DNA from: Novipirellula herctigrandis
GTDB taxonomy: Bacteria > Planctomycetota > Planctomycetia > Pirellulales > Pirellulaceae
NCBI GenBank assembly: GCA_007859835.1
Contig: SJPJ01000001.1
Location: 4,356,971 to 4,420,970, forward strand
Direction: 5' to 3'
Length of the DNA stretch: 64,000 nt
This document shows positions 8,655-18,384 of the stretch, in pieces. The position numbers were made by a program, and so were the translations under genes. Each line of letters opens with the position of its first letter. Position 1 is the stretch's first letter. The notes below the pieces were generated by a model that searched no databases, was not told where the DNA came from, and worked only from the letters and a program-made list of their open reading frames with translations.

Positions 8655-9230
8655 CCTTGATGGTTAACTCCAGTACTAAAATTGTGAACAGAAATTGTCC
8701 GAGATGAAGTATCCGGACCCTTGCTGCCAAGCCGCAATCAATCGAAGCGAATTGGCGTTTTCAACAGCGGTGCGAATGATGATGAGGGAATAAATCTCTG
8801 CTAGTGGCGCAGGCCAAAAATCACGATTCGGGAGAAAAAATTACGTCCGTCTTTCCAGCGTGGCGGCGTTGCCGGACGGGCTGCCACAACAGGCCGGCAA
8901 ATCCGGTTGTGAGCACTGCAACATGACCGCGCCGCATAAGGACGGATCCTACGCGGTTTTTCCAAGAGACAACGGCGGACGGTGGTGGCTCCTGCACCGC
9001 AGACGAAAGACGATTCGCTATCACAGAGCGCTGGGGCTCATTGACCAGCAGCAAGCCATGAGGGGACGAAATTCGCTCTTACGATCAAACGCACGTACTG
9101 CAATTAGGGGCAAAAAAAGATCGCCGTCAGAAAATCAAACCCCGTGGGATAGCCGAAAACAGCTACTTGGGATCACGCTGGCAAGATTAGAGACGTTGGT
9201 TGACTTGGATAGTCACTTTTGCGAAGTCGG
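8655..9230. other. 576-bp region with no supported gene
   Basis: Short ORFs exist on both strands (8821-9054 minus, 8860-9234 plus) but neither shows family motifs, a signal peptide or a convincing ribosome site. The promoter for pgsB should lie at its low end. I see no RNA gene or repeat. Confidence 0.5.
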
Positions 9231-10379
9231 CTAAGCGGATTTAACGGAAGCCTTAGCACGGACGCAGGCCGTTTGGAATTCGCTTTCGTTGGCGAACGCG
9301 ATGCGAGGAACCAAGAAGCGATGGTTGTTTTGGAAACGAAATCCCAATCCATGTCGATTGATATTGACATCCTTAATATGTGACCATTGGCAACGTATCG
9401 CTGCATTGTCATGCCGGAGAAACAGAAACGCATCGGTCATAATCATCGATGCTTGGTCAACGATACCACCGCGAAACTTGGCTGCCGCTCGGTTTAACCA
9501 CATTCCCATGATTGGTGGTCCGGCAAGGATGATTCCCGCAAAAGTCAACAGGCAACCGAAGATCCAGTACCACGGAGCAACGCGGTTGTAATAATTGGTC
9601 CAATACGGAGTCCATGTGATCGATCGATACAGATCCCAAGCGAAATAAAGCATCCATCCACCAATTCCCAGTGCTATGCCGCCAGACACCATTTTTGCGA
9701 TCGTGGTCCAATGCCGCGAATTGCCTGAAAGGATGGACTGTGTCCATGAACCGAGGCGACATGCCGTCACATTAAATGCCCCGTCGGGAATGGTTGGTGC
9801 ATCGACCCGTAACTGGCTTCGGCGCGAATACGTAACGCGTTGCCACCACAGCGGGGCTTCGAATTGGTTGTCTGTCAACACAATTGGATTTCCCCAAATA
9901 TTGTCGGAATAACCGCACGTCCATATTTCACTGCGTCCGGAAACCAACGTTGTCCACAGGCCGATCGTGGGGTATTCTATATGCATTGCGTTGCCCTTGC
10001 AGGAACCTCGCACTGGATCACATAACCAAGGTGCACGTTTGAGGATTCGCTTGGCACGGATCGATCCGGAGGAATCGGCAAAGACCGCGTACGTCACCCC
10101 TATAGCGACCCCAGCACCCAAGGACCAAACCAATAGATCGCCAAGCGTATAGGGATACGAAAAAAGGACGGCTAATAGGATGCTGCTTACCACAATCGAA
10201 CCGCCGATGATGATAATCGTCCCTTGAATCGGTTTGTTGAGAACACGAGCGATTTCCGTGGGTGTCGCTGAACCGGAAATCAAAAGCTCCGATTGGGAAG
10301 GTTGCGATTCCGAAGGCTCTTTTTCGACCTGATGGGGAGGCGAGTAAGGATTCGCATCGGTAGACGGTTCTTCGAGCAT
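9231..10379 (-). CDS. Membrane protein of unknown function with a YcxB-like C-terminal segment
   Basis: Not recognised as a named gene. Seen: an N-terminal disordered region with ANPYSPP, a short motif common at planctomycete membrane-protein starts; two hydrophobic segments at about 53-75 and 80-100; a soluble middle region of about 110 residues with several Trp and Cys; two more hydrophobic segments at about 222-245 and 265-285; and a C-terminal soluble part reading ITDAFLF-like (MIMTDAFLFLRHDNAAIRCQ), WSHIKDV, then FLVPRIAF. The latter resembles the YcxB-like/PH-like tail of bacterial membrane proteins. It ends 23 bp past the nucleoside hydrolase stop on the same strand, so the two may be cotranscribed. 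Confidence 0.7.
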   Translation of the reverse strand: MLEEPSTDANPYSPPHQVEKEPSESQPSQSELLISGSATPTEIARVLNKPIQGTIIIIGGSIVVSSILLAVLFSYPYTLGDLLVWSLGAGVAIGVTYAVFADSSGSIRAKRILKRAPWLCDPVRGSCKGNAMHIEYPTIGLWTTLVSGRSEIWTCGYSDNIWGNPIVLTDNQFEAPLWWQRVTYSRRSQLRVDAPTIPDGAFNVTACRLGSWTQSILSGNSRHWTTIAKMVSGGIALGIGGWMLYFAWDLYRSITWTPYWTNYYNRVAPWYWIFGCLLTFAGIILAGPPIMGMWLNRAAAKFRGGIVDQASMIMTDAFLFLRHDNAAIRCQWSHIKDVNINRHGLGFRFQNNHRFLVPRIAFANESEFQTACVRAKASVKSA

Positions 10380-10402
10380 CGTGAGATTTTAATTTGAAAA
10401 GA

Positions 10403-11482
10403 CTACTTTGGTGGTTGGCTCGATAACAGCATCAACGCTTCGGTTGTGCGGGCTTTTTGCTCTTCGCTGATTTTTAATATTTGGTGCTTGCCGTTTCCAT
10501 TTTGAACAAACGTTGTCAGTCCGTCGTCGGCAACGGTCACGGTCCCTTTGAGTGATAAGTCGAAATAGCCGCGGGTGGGGCGAATCACTTGCAGTACACT
10601 GGTCAAATCCCACGTCGGTCGATCGTGCGGCGGCGGGTTGTAGGCGATATAGGCTTCTGACAACAGATGGTGATCAACATACCGAAAGTCTCTCTCGATA
10701 CTTTGGTGTGGATAGGGAAGTGCAAGTCCAATCTCGAATCCGCTCCAAAGGACCGGTGTGGGCCACTGGGTGGCTATCCGCTGGGCGGCAGCGATATCTT
10801 TGATCACGTTATATTCTTTGTGGTCATAGGGTGGGCCCGACGCACGCGTGATCTGTTGGAATGCACCGGCCATCATCGAAAGCAACTTGACTTTCTGTTT
10901 GACTAATTCAATTCCACCAAGGTCACTGATCGAATCGGGTTCGGATCTAAGCAAGTTTGCGAGGTTAGTGGAAAAGCCGACTTGGGCAATCACGATCGAG
11001 TTGTCGGAAGCCGCTGCGAGCGTTTGCCGTAGGACGGTTACCGCATCGGACGCGTCTTTGCCGGAAACCAAGTCGTGAGGGTATCGGTATTGGTCATCGT
11101 CTTTGATCGATGCGAGTGGGATGAATCTTCCCGCATCAGGTGTCACGCCGCTGCGGCAGACGCCGATGGGGATATTGCCGCGTCCATAAAATGTGTTGAC
11201 GGCATCGGTAAAGGGGGCCGCTTGATCGTTGTCTTTTGTGATGGTGACACAAAGCAATTCGCATTCGCCTCGCGTTTGTAGAGCATGGATCATTCCAAGA
11301 GCGAGCACATCATCGACATCGTTGCCAATGTCAGTGTCAAAGATCAACTTGACCGGTGCCAAGTCCGCTCCGGACACAGGCAAGCCGTTCTCGAGCGTGC
11401 CAAGAAAGAAAGCCATGCCAAGAAAAAAGGCAACGGAAAGTCGTCGTAGGAGGCTGGGTTTGATCGCGAGCGTGAGGTTCAT
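10403..11482 (-). CDS. Exported nucleoside hydrolase (inosine/uridine-preferring family)
   Basis: Family enzymes hydrolyse the N-glycosidic bond of ribonucleosides using a calcium ion held by an Asp cluster. Seen: the hallmark DTDIGNDVDD at about residues 48-57, the downstream block AQVGFSTNLANLL (family G-P-L-T-N), and DHHL near the C-terminus where family members place the His ligand. A Sec signal peptide (LSVAFFLGMAFFLGTL) precedes the domain, so it acts outside the cytoplasm, likely scavenging nucleosides. ATG at 11482 (MNLTLAIKPS) was chosen because it creates the signal peptide; the open frame to 11767 would bury it. Mature length (about 330 aa) is normal. A second family member of the same total length, 359 aa, lies at 33512-34591. 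Confidence 0.9.
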   Translation of the reverse strand: MNLTLAIKPSLLRRLSVAFFLGMAFFLGTLENGLPVSGADLAPVKLIFDTDIGNDVDDVLALGMIHALQTRGECELLCVTITKDNDQAAPFTDAVNTFYGRGNIPIGVCRSGVTPDAGRFIPLASIKDDDQYRYPHDLVSGKDASDAVTVLRQTLAAASDNSIVIAQVGFSTNLANLLRSEPDSISDLGGIELVKQKVKLLSMMAGAFQQITRASGPPYDHKEYNVIKDIAAAQRIATQWPTPVLWSGFEIGLALPYPHQSIERDFRYVDHHLLSEAYIAYNPPPHDRPTWDLTSVLQVIRPTRGYFDLSLKGTVTVADDGLTTFVQNGNGKHQILKISEEQKARTTEALMLLSSQPPK

Positions 11483-11745
11483 GGTTGTCGTTGATGGCTG
11501 GGTTGGTTTTCGGAGAAAGGAGAAGAACGATTGCTTGATTGTGATCGTAGTGCGGTACGACCGCAGGCGAAGCGAGCTACCGCTCGGATTGCGTTCGCCC
11601 GCTCCCCGTTGGTCGCTAGAATCGGGTGCTGATAACATCAACTTCCGCGATAACGGATGTAGTTGGCTTGAAGAGAAGCTCCTCATTACACAAGATAATC
11701 GATATTGTGACCGACGTTCTCCTTTCAATTCAGAAACCTCCATCC

Positions 11746-12744
11746 ATGAATGAACCAAATTTGCCAAATCCTGATTTGACAGCTCAGATCGCGGCCCATA
11801 GTGAGCCGATGCAGCGATTGGTCCATGAAATTGCTAAAACGCTGGTTGGCCAGGATGTGTTGGTTCACCGACTGCTCATCGGTCTATTGACGGGACGGCA
11901 TTTGCTCATCGAGGGGGTCCCGGGGTTGGCAAAAACGACGGCGGTTGCAACGCTCGCCAAAGCGATCGATGCCGATTTTCAACGATTGCAGTTCACGCCC
12001 GATTTATTGCCAGCCGATTTGATCGGTACGCAAGTTTATCGACCGCAGCAACAGGCATTTGTGGTTCAAAAAGGTCCGATCTTTGCCAACTTGATTCTGG
12101 CCGACGAAATCAATCGTGCCCCGGCAAAGGTGCAAAGTGCACTGCTCGAAGCGATGCAGGAACGCCAAGTCACGATCGGTGGCGAAACCTTCCGGTTGCC
12201 TGATCCGTTTTTGGTCATGGCGACGCAGAACCCGATTGAACAAGAAGGGACGTATCCGTTGCCGGAAGCGCAAATGGACCGGTTCATGATGAAGGTCGTA
12301 GTCGATTATCCGACACGCGATGAAGAATTGGTCATTCTCAGCCGGATGTCACGAAGTCGGCCATCGGTGGATATTCAATCGGTCACGACGACCGATGAAA
12401 TCATTGCCGCTCGCGAATTGGTTGATGCGGTGTTTGTGGATCAACAAATCGCAGAGTACATCGTCGATCTTGTCATGGCATCGCGAAAATGCGAGGCCTA
12501 TGGATTGTCAATTGGGCCTTGGATTCAATTTGGAGCGTCACCAAGAGCGACGATTGATTTGACATTGGCAGCCAAAGCGAACGCTTTTTTGAATCAACGT
12601 GCATTCGTTTTGCCGCAAGATGTTAAAGCGATCGCGATGGACGTGCTTCGGCACCGAGTGATGGTCACTTACGAAGCGGAGGCGGAAGAAAAAACTTCCG
12701 AAGATGTTGTTAGCATGATCTTAGACGCGATTCCGGTGCCCTAA
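11746..12744 (+). CDS. MoxR-family AAA+ ATPase
   Basis: MoxR ATPases act as chaperones that help assemble or activate metal-centre and cell-envelope proteins, usually with a VWA/DUF58 partner. Seen: Walker A GVPGLAKTT at 57-65, Walker B LILADEINRAP, the sensor block ATQNPIEQEGTYPLPEAQMD with arginine R following, and the C-terminal lid with GASPRA. Length (332 aa) is standard. ATG at 11746 (MNEPNLPNPD) was chosen over the longer frame to 11626, which has no family similarity. It is divergent from the nucleoside hydrolase. No DUF58 or VWA gene follows, unlike most moxR loci. Confidence 0.92.
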   Translation: MNEPNLPNPDLTAQIAAHSEPMQRLVHEIAKTLVGQDVLVHRLLIGLLTGRHLLIEGVPGLAKTTAVATLAKAIDADFQRLQFTPDLLPADLIGTQVYRPQQQAFVVQKGPIFANLILADEINRAPAKVQSALLEAMQERQVTIGGETFRLPDPFLVMATQNPIEQEGTYPLPEAQMDRFMMKVVVDYPTRDEELVILSRMSRSRPSVDIQSVTTTDEIIAARELVDAVFVDQQIAEYIVDLVMASRKCEAYGLSIGPWIQFGASPRATIDLTLAAKANAFLNQRAFVLPQDVKAIAMDVLRHRVMVTYEAEAEEKTSEDVVSMILDAIPVP

Positions 12745-12977
12745 AGAATGACTTGTAAGCAATTCGCTTTTGTGGATGCGATAGCCCAAAAAAAATCCAT
12801 CGTCCGGCCTAATCCGCCGTTCACACAGTGCTAGAACCTAACCCCACGCTTTTGCGAAGCATTTCGGCGATATTCTTGCGAAAGATCGGGTTGGGATGGG
12901 CCTATGGCACCTAAATGGGACAACGGACTTGCTTCGAGTGCCTAATAAGTGGCCCTTCGATTTTGTCAACGAATGAC

Positions 12978-13017
12978 TATAATGAACGTGTATAAACCCG
13001 TTCACTTTATTCGGAGG
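12978..13017 (+). promoter_or_regulatory. Candidate -10 box and Shine-Dalgarno for hflX
   Basis: A perfect TATAAT lies at 12978-12983 and a GGAGG at 13013-13017, 14 bases before the GTG at 13032. No good -35 hexamer sits 17 bases upstream of the -10 (a TTGTCA at 12963 is too close), so only the -10 is suggested. Confidence 0.35.
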
Positions 13018-13031
13018 CAGCTCTTTTAATC

Positions 13032-14354
13032 GTGCGAGATCAACACCAACTTCGAGATGATTCGCCCGAGCGAAGCATCTTGGCTCGGCTGATTCTTCCC
13101 GACCAAACCGTCGAGGCCGACCCGCTCGAGGAATTACACGGATTGGCGATTACCGCGGGAATCGAAGTTTGCGACGAACTGATTCAACGGCGGTCTCGTC
13201 CCGAAACGTCCACTTTTCTCGGGAAAGGAAAAGTGGAAGAGCTTCGCTTGATAGTCGAGCGTTACGATGCCGATGTGGTTATTTTTGACAACGACTTGTC
13301 GCCTGGCCAAGTGCGAAATCTTGAGAAAGCGGTCAATGCCAAAGTGTTGGACCGAACGGAGTTGATTCTGGATATTTTTGCGGCAGGTGCCCGTACTCAC
13401 GAAGCCCGCTTGGCGATCGAATTGGCACAGCTTGAATATTCGCTTCCGCGACTTAAACGCATGTGGACTCACTTGTCGCGTCAAGCGATGGGAGTGGGTA
13501 TGCGTGGGCCTGGGGAGAAGCAATTGGAAGTTGACCGTCGTTTGGCGCAAAAGCGAATTTTTGATTTAAAGCAAGAACTTGCAAAAGTCGAGCGTCGTCG
13601 TGAACAACAAGTGGCCGCGCGTAAGGAAGCTCCCACGGTTTCGATCGTCGGCTATACCAATGCCGGCAAGAGCACGTTGATGAATGCGTTGACCGACGCG
13701 AAGGTGCTGGCAAAAGATAAACTCTTTGCGACTCTCGACACACGGACGCGGCGGTGGCAAATCCCAAACTGGGGTATGGTCTTATTAAGTGACACGGTTG
13801 GTTTTATTCGTGACCTGCCTCACACGCTGGTCGCAAGTTTTAAGTCGACGCTTGAAGAAACTCGTCAGGCCGATTTGTTGCTGCATGTTGCCGACGCAAG
13901 TAGTCCGACGGTATTCGATCAAATTAGTGCGGTCTACAAAGTGCTTCAAGAGTTAGGAATTGAAGAAAAAGACACGCTGCTGGTTCTGAATAAAATCGAT
14001 GCGATCGACAATCCTTCGGTGTTGAACCGGGTTTTGGATCGTTACCCGAATGCGGTTCCTGTGAGTGCGAAAAGCAAAAAAGGATTTGTGTCGCTAGAGG
14101 AAGCGGTGGGTGAGGCTCTCGGTCGCGAGTTCTATGATATCGAAGTCGATGTTCTTCCTGGCGATGGAAAGTTGTTAGCCTATTTGGAATCGAAAGCAGA
14201 AGTCTTGTCGCGTCAATATGGCGAGCAAATGGTGACGATTCACGCCCGGATTCCTGCCGGCGCGATGGGCCCCATCCGTCGTGACGCCGCTGCTATTCGA
14301 CCAACACCGGGATCGCATCATGCTAACGATGGTTTGCCAAGCGAAGTGGCATAA
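13032..14354 (+). CDS. hflX: GTPase HflX
   Basis: Ribosome-associated GTPase that splits stalled or stress-damaged 70S ribosomes. Seen: the HflX N-terminal domain (GKGKVEEL, FDNDLSPGQVRNLE), RMWTHLSRQAMGVGMRGPGE, a coiled linker with the ERRR segment, then the G domain: G1 GYTNAGKST at about 207, the G3 region DTVGFIRDLP, G4 NKID and G5 SAKS. Length 440 aa is typical. The start is GTG; no in-frame ATG precedes the conserved N-terminus. The last ~25 residues are not family-conserved. It is 287 bp downstream of moxR and probably has its own promoter. Confidence 0.95.
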   Translation: MRDQHQLRDDSPERSILARLILPDQTVEADPLEELHGLAITAGIEVCDELIQRRSRPETSTFLGKGKVEELRLIVERYDADVVIFDNDLSPGQVRNLEKAVNAKVLDRTELILDIFAAGARTHEARLAIELAQLEYSLPRLKRMWTHLSRQAMGVGMRGPGEKQLEVDRRLAQKRIFDLKQELAKVERRREQQVAARKEAPTVSIVGYTNAGKSTLMNALTDAKVLAKDKLFATLDTRTRRWQIPNWGMVLLSDTVGFIRDLPHTLVASFKSTLEETRQADLLLHVADASSPTVFDQISAVYKVLQELGIEEKDTLLVLNKIDAIDNPSVLNRVLDRYPNAVPVSAKSKKGFVSLEEAVGEALGREFYDIEVDVLPGDGKLLAYLESKAEVLSRQYGEQMVTIHARIPAGAMGPIRRDAAAIRPTPGSHHANDGLPSEVA

Positions 14355-14556
14355 GCTATTTGGGGCGAACGATCGAGCGGATTATGCGTCACCGATTGGC
14401 GTGAGCGGGATGTCATCCGAACCGCGTGGTCCCATAGGACGAAGTGGTCCATTTCATGTTCCCATGCTGTGATAATGTGGACGCATTGAACGAGAATCGT
14501 CCGCCGCCTGCTCTCGCCGAAGTAGAAGGTTTCTTCAAGGCGCCCGCGACAGGTGG

Positions 14557-15369
14557 ATGGCAGGAACTTTCAGGTCAAAGCGAGCAATGAAAATGCGTTG
14601 GAAAGCGAATGGGGCTGTCACGGTTGTCACCGGTGCAAGTAGCGGTATCGGACGCTGTTTGTGCGAATTGCTTATCGACCGCGGTGCGACCGTGGTGGGG
14701 GTGGCGCGACGTGCGGATCGGCTGACGGAACTGGAATCGCGAGAGAGCATTGGACACTTTATTCCAGTTACGGGTGACATTACCGATCAAGTCGTCCGCA
14801 ACCAAATCGTCGAGGTTGCCAACGGAGTCAATGAATCTCGTGTCGATTTACTTGTGAACAATGCAGGGATCGGCGCGATTGGTCCGTTTGCGAACGCTTC
14901 GCCTGATCGACTTCGACGTGTTATGGAAGTCAACTTCTTTGCACCCGCGGAATTGACTCGTGTGATGATCCCTTCGCTTCGCCTTGGTCGGGCAGCGGTG
15001 ATTTGCAACATTAGCAGCGTGTTGGGGCATCGTGCAGTTCCGGATAAGAGCGAGTATTGTGCGAGCAAGTTTGCGCTACATGGATGGAGCGATTCGTTGC
15101 GAGCAGAACTGGCCGGTGATGGAATTCAAGTGACATTGGTGAGCCCAAGCACCACGCGAAGCGAGTTTTTTGAAAAGTTGATCGAGACCGATGCGGGGAA
15201 TGATTCGAAAAGCATCGGTAGTTGGCCACCGATACGGGTAGCCCGGACGACGCTTGCATCGATTGAAGCGCGTCGTAGCGAGGTGATTTGCAGCCTTGCC
15301 GGAAAGGCACTGGTTTATGGTGATCGCGTTTCGCCACCGATCATGAATGCGATTTTGTCGCGCCGGTAG
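14557..15369 (+). CDS. Short-chain dehydrogenase/reductase
   Basis: Classical SDR enzyme binding NAD(P)H. Seen: cofactor motif TGASSGIG at about 26-33, NNAG at about 96-99, the catalytic Ser in NISSVLGH and the Tyr-x-x-x-Lys in YCASK. The Arg residues in VGVARRADRL after the second strand suggest NADP(H). The segment NISSVLGHRAVPDKSEYCAS and the 270-residue length match the YqjQ/DltE-like SDR group; the substrate is unknown. Start could be ATG 14557, 14587 or 14593; the latter two put fewer residues before the fold. It stands alone between hflX and ftsK. Confidence 0.88.
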   Translation: MAGTFRSKRAMKMRWKANGAVTVVTGASSGIGRCLCELLIDRGATVVGVARRADRLTELESRESIGHFIPVTGDITDQVVRNQIVEVANGVNESRVDLLVNNAGIGAIGPFANASPDRLRRVMEVNFFAPAELTRVMIPSLRLGRAAVICNISSVLGHRAVPDKSEYCASKFALHGWSDSLRAELAGDGIQVTLVSPSTTRSEFFEKLIETDAGNDSKSIGSWPPIRVARTTLASIEARRSEVICSLAGKALVYGDRVSPPIMNAILSRR

Positions 15370-15530
15370 GGGCCGTTGAAACGGTCTAATCATCGCTAGG
15401 ACCGGCACCATCGGTCCGGTTGTAGCGATTGCGAGGGTCGAGATTGCGGAAGTTGGATGGCGACGCATTGGGGTGTCGATACGAGTGGATAGCCAATTAT
15501 CCGTTTTTCTGCATCCGTTTTGCGCGTCCA

Positions 15531-18293
15531 ATGTCGAGTACTGCTGCTGCCCCATCTGGTGATAACGCTCGCGAGGCGAACTTAGTTCGTGATGTGGTCG
15601 CGATCGTTCTCGTCGCAATGACATTGATCGCCGTCATTTCGATCGTCACGCGTAGTCCCGCCGACCCGATCGAAGAGCCGATTTGGCCTGTCAGCGAAAT
15701 TTACTCACCGAACAATTCGGTCTATCCGGCCAACTCGACCGTGACCAATGCGTGCGGCTATTGGGGCGCCTTGATTTCATCAGCATTGTTCGATGCCTTA
15801 GGGTTATCAAGTGCATTGCTAATTGCGGCGGTGGGCGGGGTTGCGACGGCTCTGTTGCATCGTGGCAAGCTTAATGCCCCCGTACTGCGATCACTTGGCG
15901 GGACGATCGTGATCCTTGGGGCTGCAACCGCAGCGGGTCTATTACCGGCGGAGATTGAGGGCATGCCCGTGGTTGGCAATGGCGGTTACTTAGGAGCGAT
16001 GGGCTCGACGTTCTTGTTAGAACATTTTGCGCCGGCGGGTGCTTGGATTCTTTCGATGACCGTTTTGGCTGTCGGTTTGCTGCTAACAACGGATTACGCT
16101 TTGGTGTACGCAGGTCGCGCGATCATGCGTCGCGGTGCCACAGCTTCACGCAATGGGATGCAGCGAGCGGCCAAGGCAATCCCGATATCGGTGCGTCGCC
16201 GTCGGCAACCATTTACGGACTTAGAAGAACCCATTCGGATCGATGGCGACGCGACCACGGAAACAGAAACTTCATCGGAGACGCCAGCGGCCGGCGAAAC
16301 ACCGAGCGAGTTTTGGAACGACCGAAAACCGAAGTTTCGCGTCCAACGTCCGCGCCGCAAACCAGAACCACCGGCGGAAGAAAGCGAGACGGAGGATGTC
16401 GGTGAAGTTGCTTCCACAGGATTAGCTGCTGCAGGTATGGCAGCGGCCAATAAGCTTGCTGCGGCAGTCACCGGCAAAGCCGACACCGGCAAAACCGAAA
16501 CCGAAAAAGAAATCGAAGAGGAAGGCGAAGAAGAATGGGAAGAAGAGGAAGAAGTCGAAGAGCCTTTGCTACGCGATATTGAAATCGACGAAGAAACCGT
16601 TTCGCTGCGTGGAGACGAGAGTCACGAAATTCAAAGACCGAAAATCAATTCACCTCGCAAGATTAATTTGCGAGAAGAGCTCGATAACGCCGTGCGTGAT
16701 AAGAGTGATGCGAGTGTCATGGATTATCGGTTGCCAAGTCTCACGCTCTTGGAAAGTAGTGATGGATTCGACTACGGTGAACTTGAAGCCGAGGCGGAGC
16801 GAAAAGCAGATTTGTTACAGAAAACAATTTGCAGCTTTGGGTGTAACGTTCGCGTGTCAAACATCACCCTTGGACCGGTGATCGCCCAGTATGAGATTGA
16901 ACTGGAAGCAGGGCTTCGTCTGAACAAAATCAGTGCATTGGCGGATGACTTGGCTATCGCGCTGCGTGTTCCAAGCGTTCGAATCGTAGCCCCGATTCCA
17001 GGCAAGAACACGGTCGGTATCGAGGTGCCAAATGAGATCCGACAAGTGGTCCGACTGCGTGACGTGATCGAAGAATCGGACATGAGCAAATCGAAAGCAA
17101 AGATCCCCGTGTTTCTTGGCAAGGACGTTTCGGGCAATCCGATGGTGGTCGGGCTCGAGAAGATGCCTCACCTGTTGATCGCCGGTCGTACCGGTACCGG
17201 TAAGTCGGTTTGTTTGAATGCGATCATCACTTCGATTTTGATGATGTGCCGACCTGATGAAGTCCGGATGCTGATGATCGACCCCAAAATGGTCGAGTTG
17301 AGTGGGTACGGAAGATTACCGCATTTGATGCATCCGGTGATCACCGATATGAAGAAGGCCGAAGCGATATTGGCATGGGCTGTCGACAAGATGGAGGAAC
17401 GCTATTCGCTATTGGCGAAGGCCGGTGTTCGGCATATCAACAGCTACAACGATCTAGGACGCGAAGAGGTGCTGCGTCGATTGGAGATCGAAGAGGGTGA
17501 TGATGCTGAAGCAGTGCCTGACAAATTGCCGTTCATTGTCATCGTCGCGGACGAAATGGCAGACTTGATGATGACCGCTGGTAAAGAGGTTGAAACGCAT
17601 ATTATTCGATTGGCCCAAAAAAGTCGTGCGGTCGGAATCCATTTGATCCTTGCGACTCAAAAACCAACGGTCGACGTGATCACCGGTTTGATCAAAAGTA
17701 ACTTGCCGGCACGCTTGAGCTTCCAAGTAGCGAGTAAGACAGACAGCCGCGTGGTTCTTGATGAAAACGGCGCCGACAAATTGCTTGGTAACGGAGATAT
17801 GCTGTTCCTATGGCCCGGAACAAGTACGTTAATTCGTGGTCAGGGAACGTACTTGTCGGATGATGAGATCGATGCCGTCGTCGATCATTGCGGTATGGGA
17901 GAGCAGAATTTCGTCAATGAGTTGATGAGTTTGAAAGTCGATGTAGAAGGTGAAGGCGATGGATCAAAGGTCGGGGAAATCAAGAACCGTGATGAACTTT
18001 ATGAAAGTGCGATAGAAGTGGTGATTCGTGAAGGACGCGGTTCACTATCGATGTTACAGCGATGCCTAGGAATCGGTTACGGACGAGCAGCCCGCTTGAT
18101 TGACTTCATGGCCGAAGATGGGATTGTCGGCGAATATAATGGGTCCAAGTCGCGCGAGGTGATCATGACGATGGACCAATGGCAAAAGATGCAGGGCTTT
18201 GAACCAGAGGGTTCCGAGGAGTCCGCAGAAGATGACAAAGAGGGTGGATACGAAGAAGCGGACGAGGAATACGAAGAATATGAGCTTGAGTGA
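15531..18293 (+). CDS. ftsK: DNA translocase FtsK/SpoIIIE
   Basis: Septum-anchored hexameric motor that pumps chromosomal DNA during division and dimer resolution. Seen: about four N-terminal membrane segments (residues 20-190), a charged Glu/Pro-rich linker (about 230-400), the alpha/beta motor with Walker A AGRTGTGKS near residue 550 and Walker B IVIVADEMADLM, then a C-terminal gamma winged-helix domain (LQRCLGIGYGRAARLIDFM) that reads KOPS-type DNA sites. An acidic Glu/Tyr-rich tail of about 35 residues after gamma is unusual. ATG at 15531 (MSSTAAAPSG) begins just before the first membrane helix; the open frame to 15429 adds residues without similarity. Length 920 aa is within family range. 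Confidence 0.95.
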   Translation: MSSTAAAPSGDNAREANLVRDVVAIVLVAMTLIAVISIVTRSPADPIEEPIWPVSEIYSPNNSVYPANSTVTNACGYWGALISSALFDALGLSSALLIAAVGGVATALLHRGKLNAPVLRSLGGTIVILGAATAAGLLPAEIEGMPVVGNGGYLGAMGSTFLLEHFAPAGAWILSMTVLAVGLLLTTDYALVYAGRAIMRRGATASRNGMQRAAKAIPISVRRRRQPFTDLEEPIRIDGDATTETETSSETPAAGETPSEFWNDRKPKFRVQRPRRKPEPPAEESETEDVGEVASTGLAAAGMAAANKLAAAVTGKADTGKTETEKEIEEEGEEEWEEEEEVEEPLLRDIEIDEETVSLRGDESHEIQRPKINSPRKINLREELDNAVRDKSDASVMDYRLPSLTLLESSDGFDYGELEAEAERKADLLQKTICSFGCNVRVSNITLGPVIAQYEIELEAGLRLNKISALADDLAIALRVPSVRIVAPIPGKNTVGIEVPNEIRQVVRLRDVIEESDMSKSKAKIPVFLGKDVSGNPMVVGLEKMPHLLIAGRTGTGKSVCLNAIITSILMMCRPDEVRMLMIDPKMVELSGYGRLPHLMHPVITDMKKAEAILAWAVDKMEERYSLLAKAGVRHINSYNDLGREEVLRRLEIEEGDDAEAVPDKLPFIVIVADEMADLMMTAGKEVETHIIRLAQKSRAVGIHLILATQKPTVDVITGLIKSNLPARLSFQVASKTDSRVVLDENGADKLLGNGDMLFLWPGTSTLIRGQGTYLSDDEIDAVVDHCGMGEQNFVNELMSLKVDVEGEGDGSKVGEIKNRDELYESAIEVVIREGRGSLSMLQRCLGIGYGRAARLIDFMAEDGIVGEYNGSKSREVIMTMDQWQKMQGFEPEGSEESAEDDKEGGYEEADEEYEEYELE

Positions 18294-18384
18294 CGTGGAT
18301 AGGCTGCGGTTCAGCCTTTACGTTGCCAATGATTCGCTGCTTTGGTTGTTTATTCAGAGCAGACTATTGCAGGTGTTCCTGCTG

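Noticed and set aside
8860..9234. 124-codon plus-strand ORF in the gap upstream of pgsB
   Set aside because: No domain, signal peptide or ribosome site; composition looks non-coding.
12745..13031. Possible DUF58 partner gene for moxR
   Set aside because: No open frame of adequate length and no motif; treated as non-coding.
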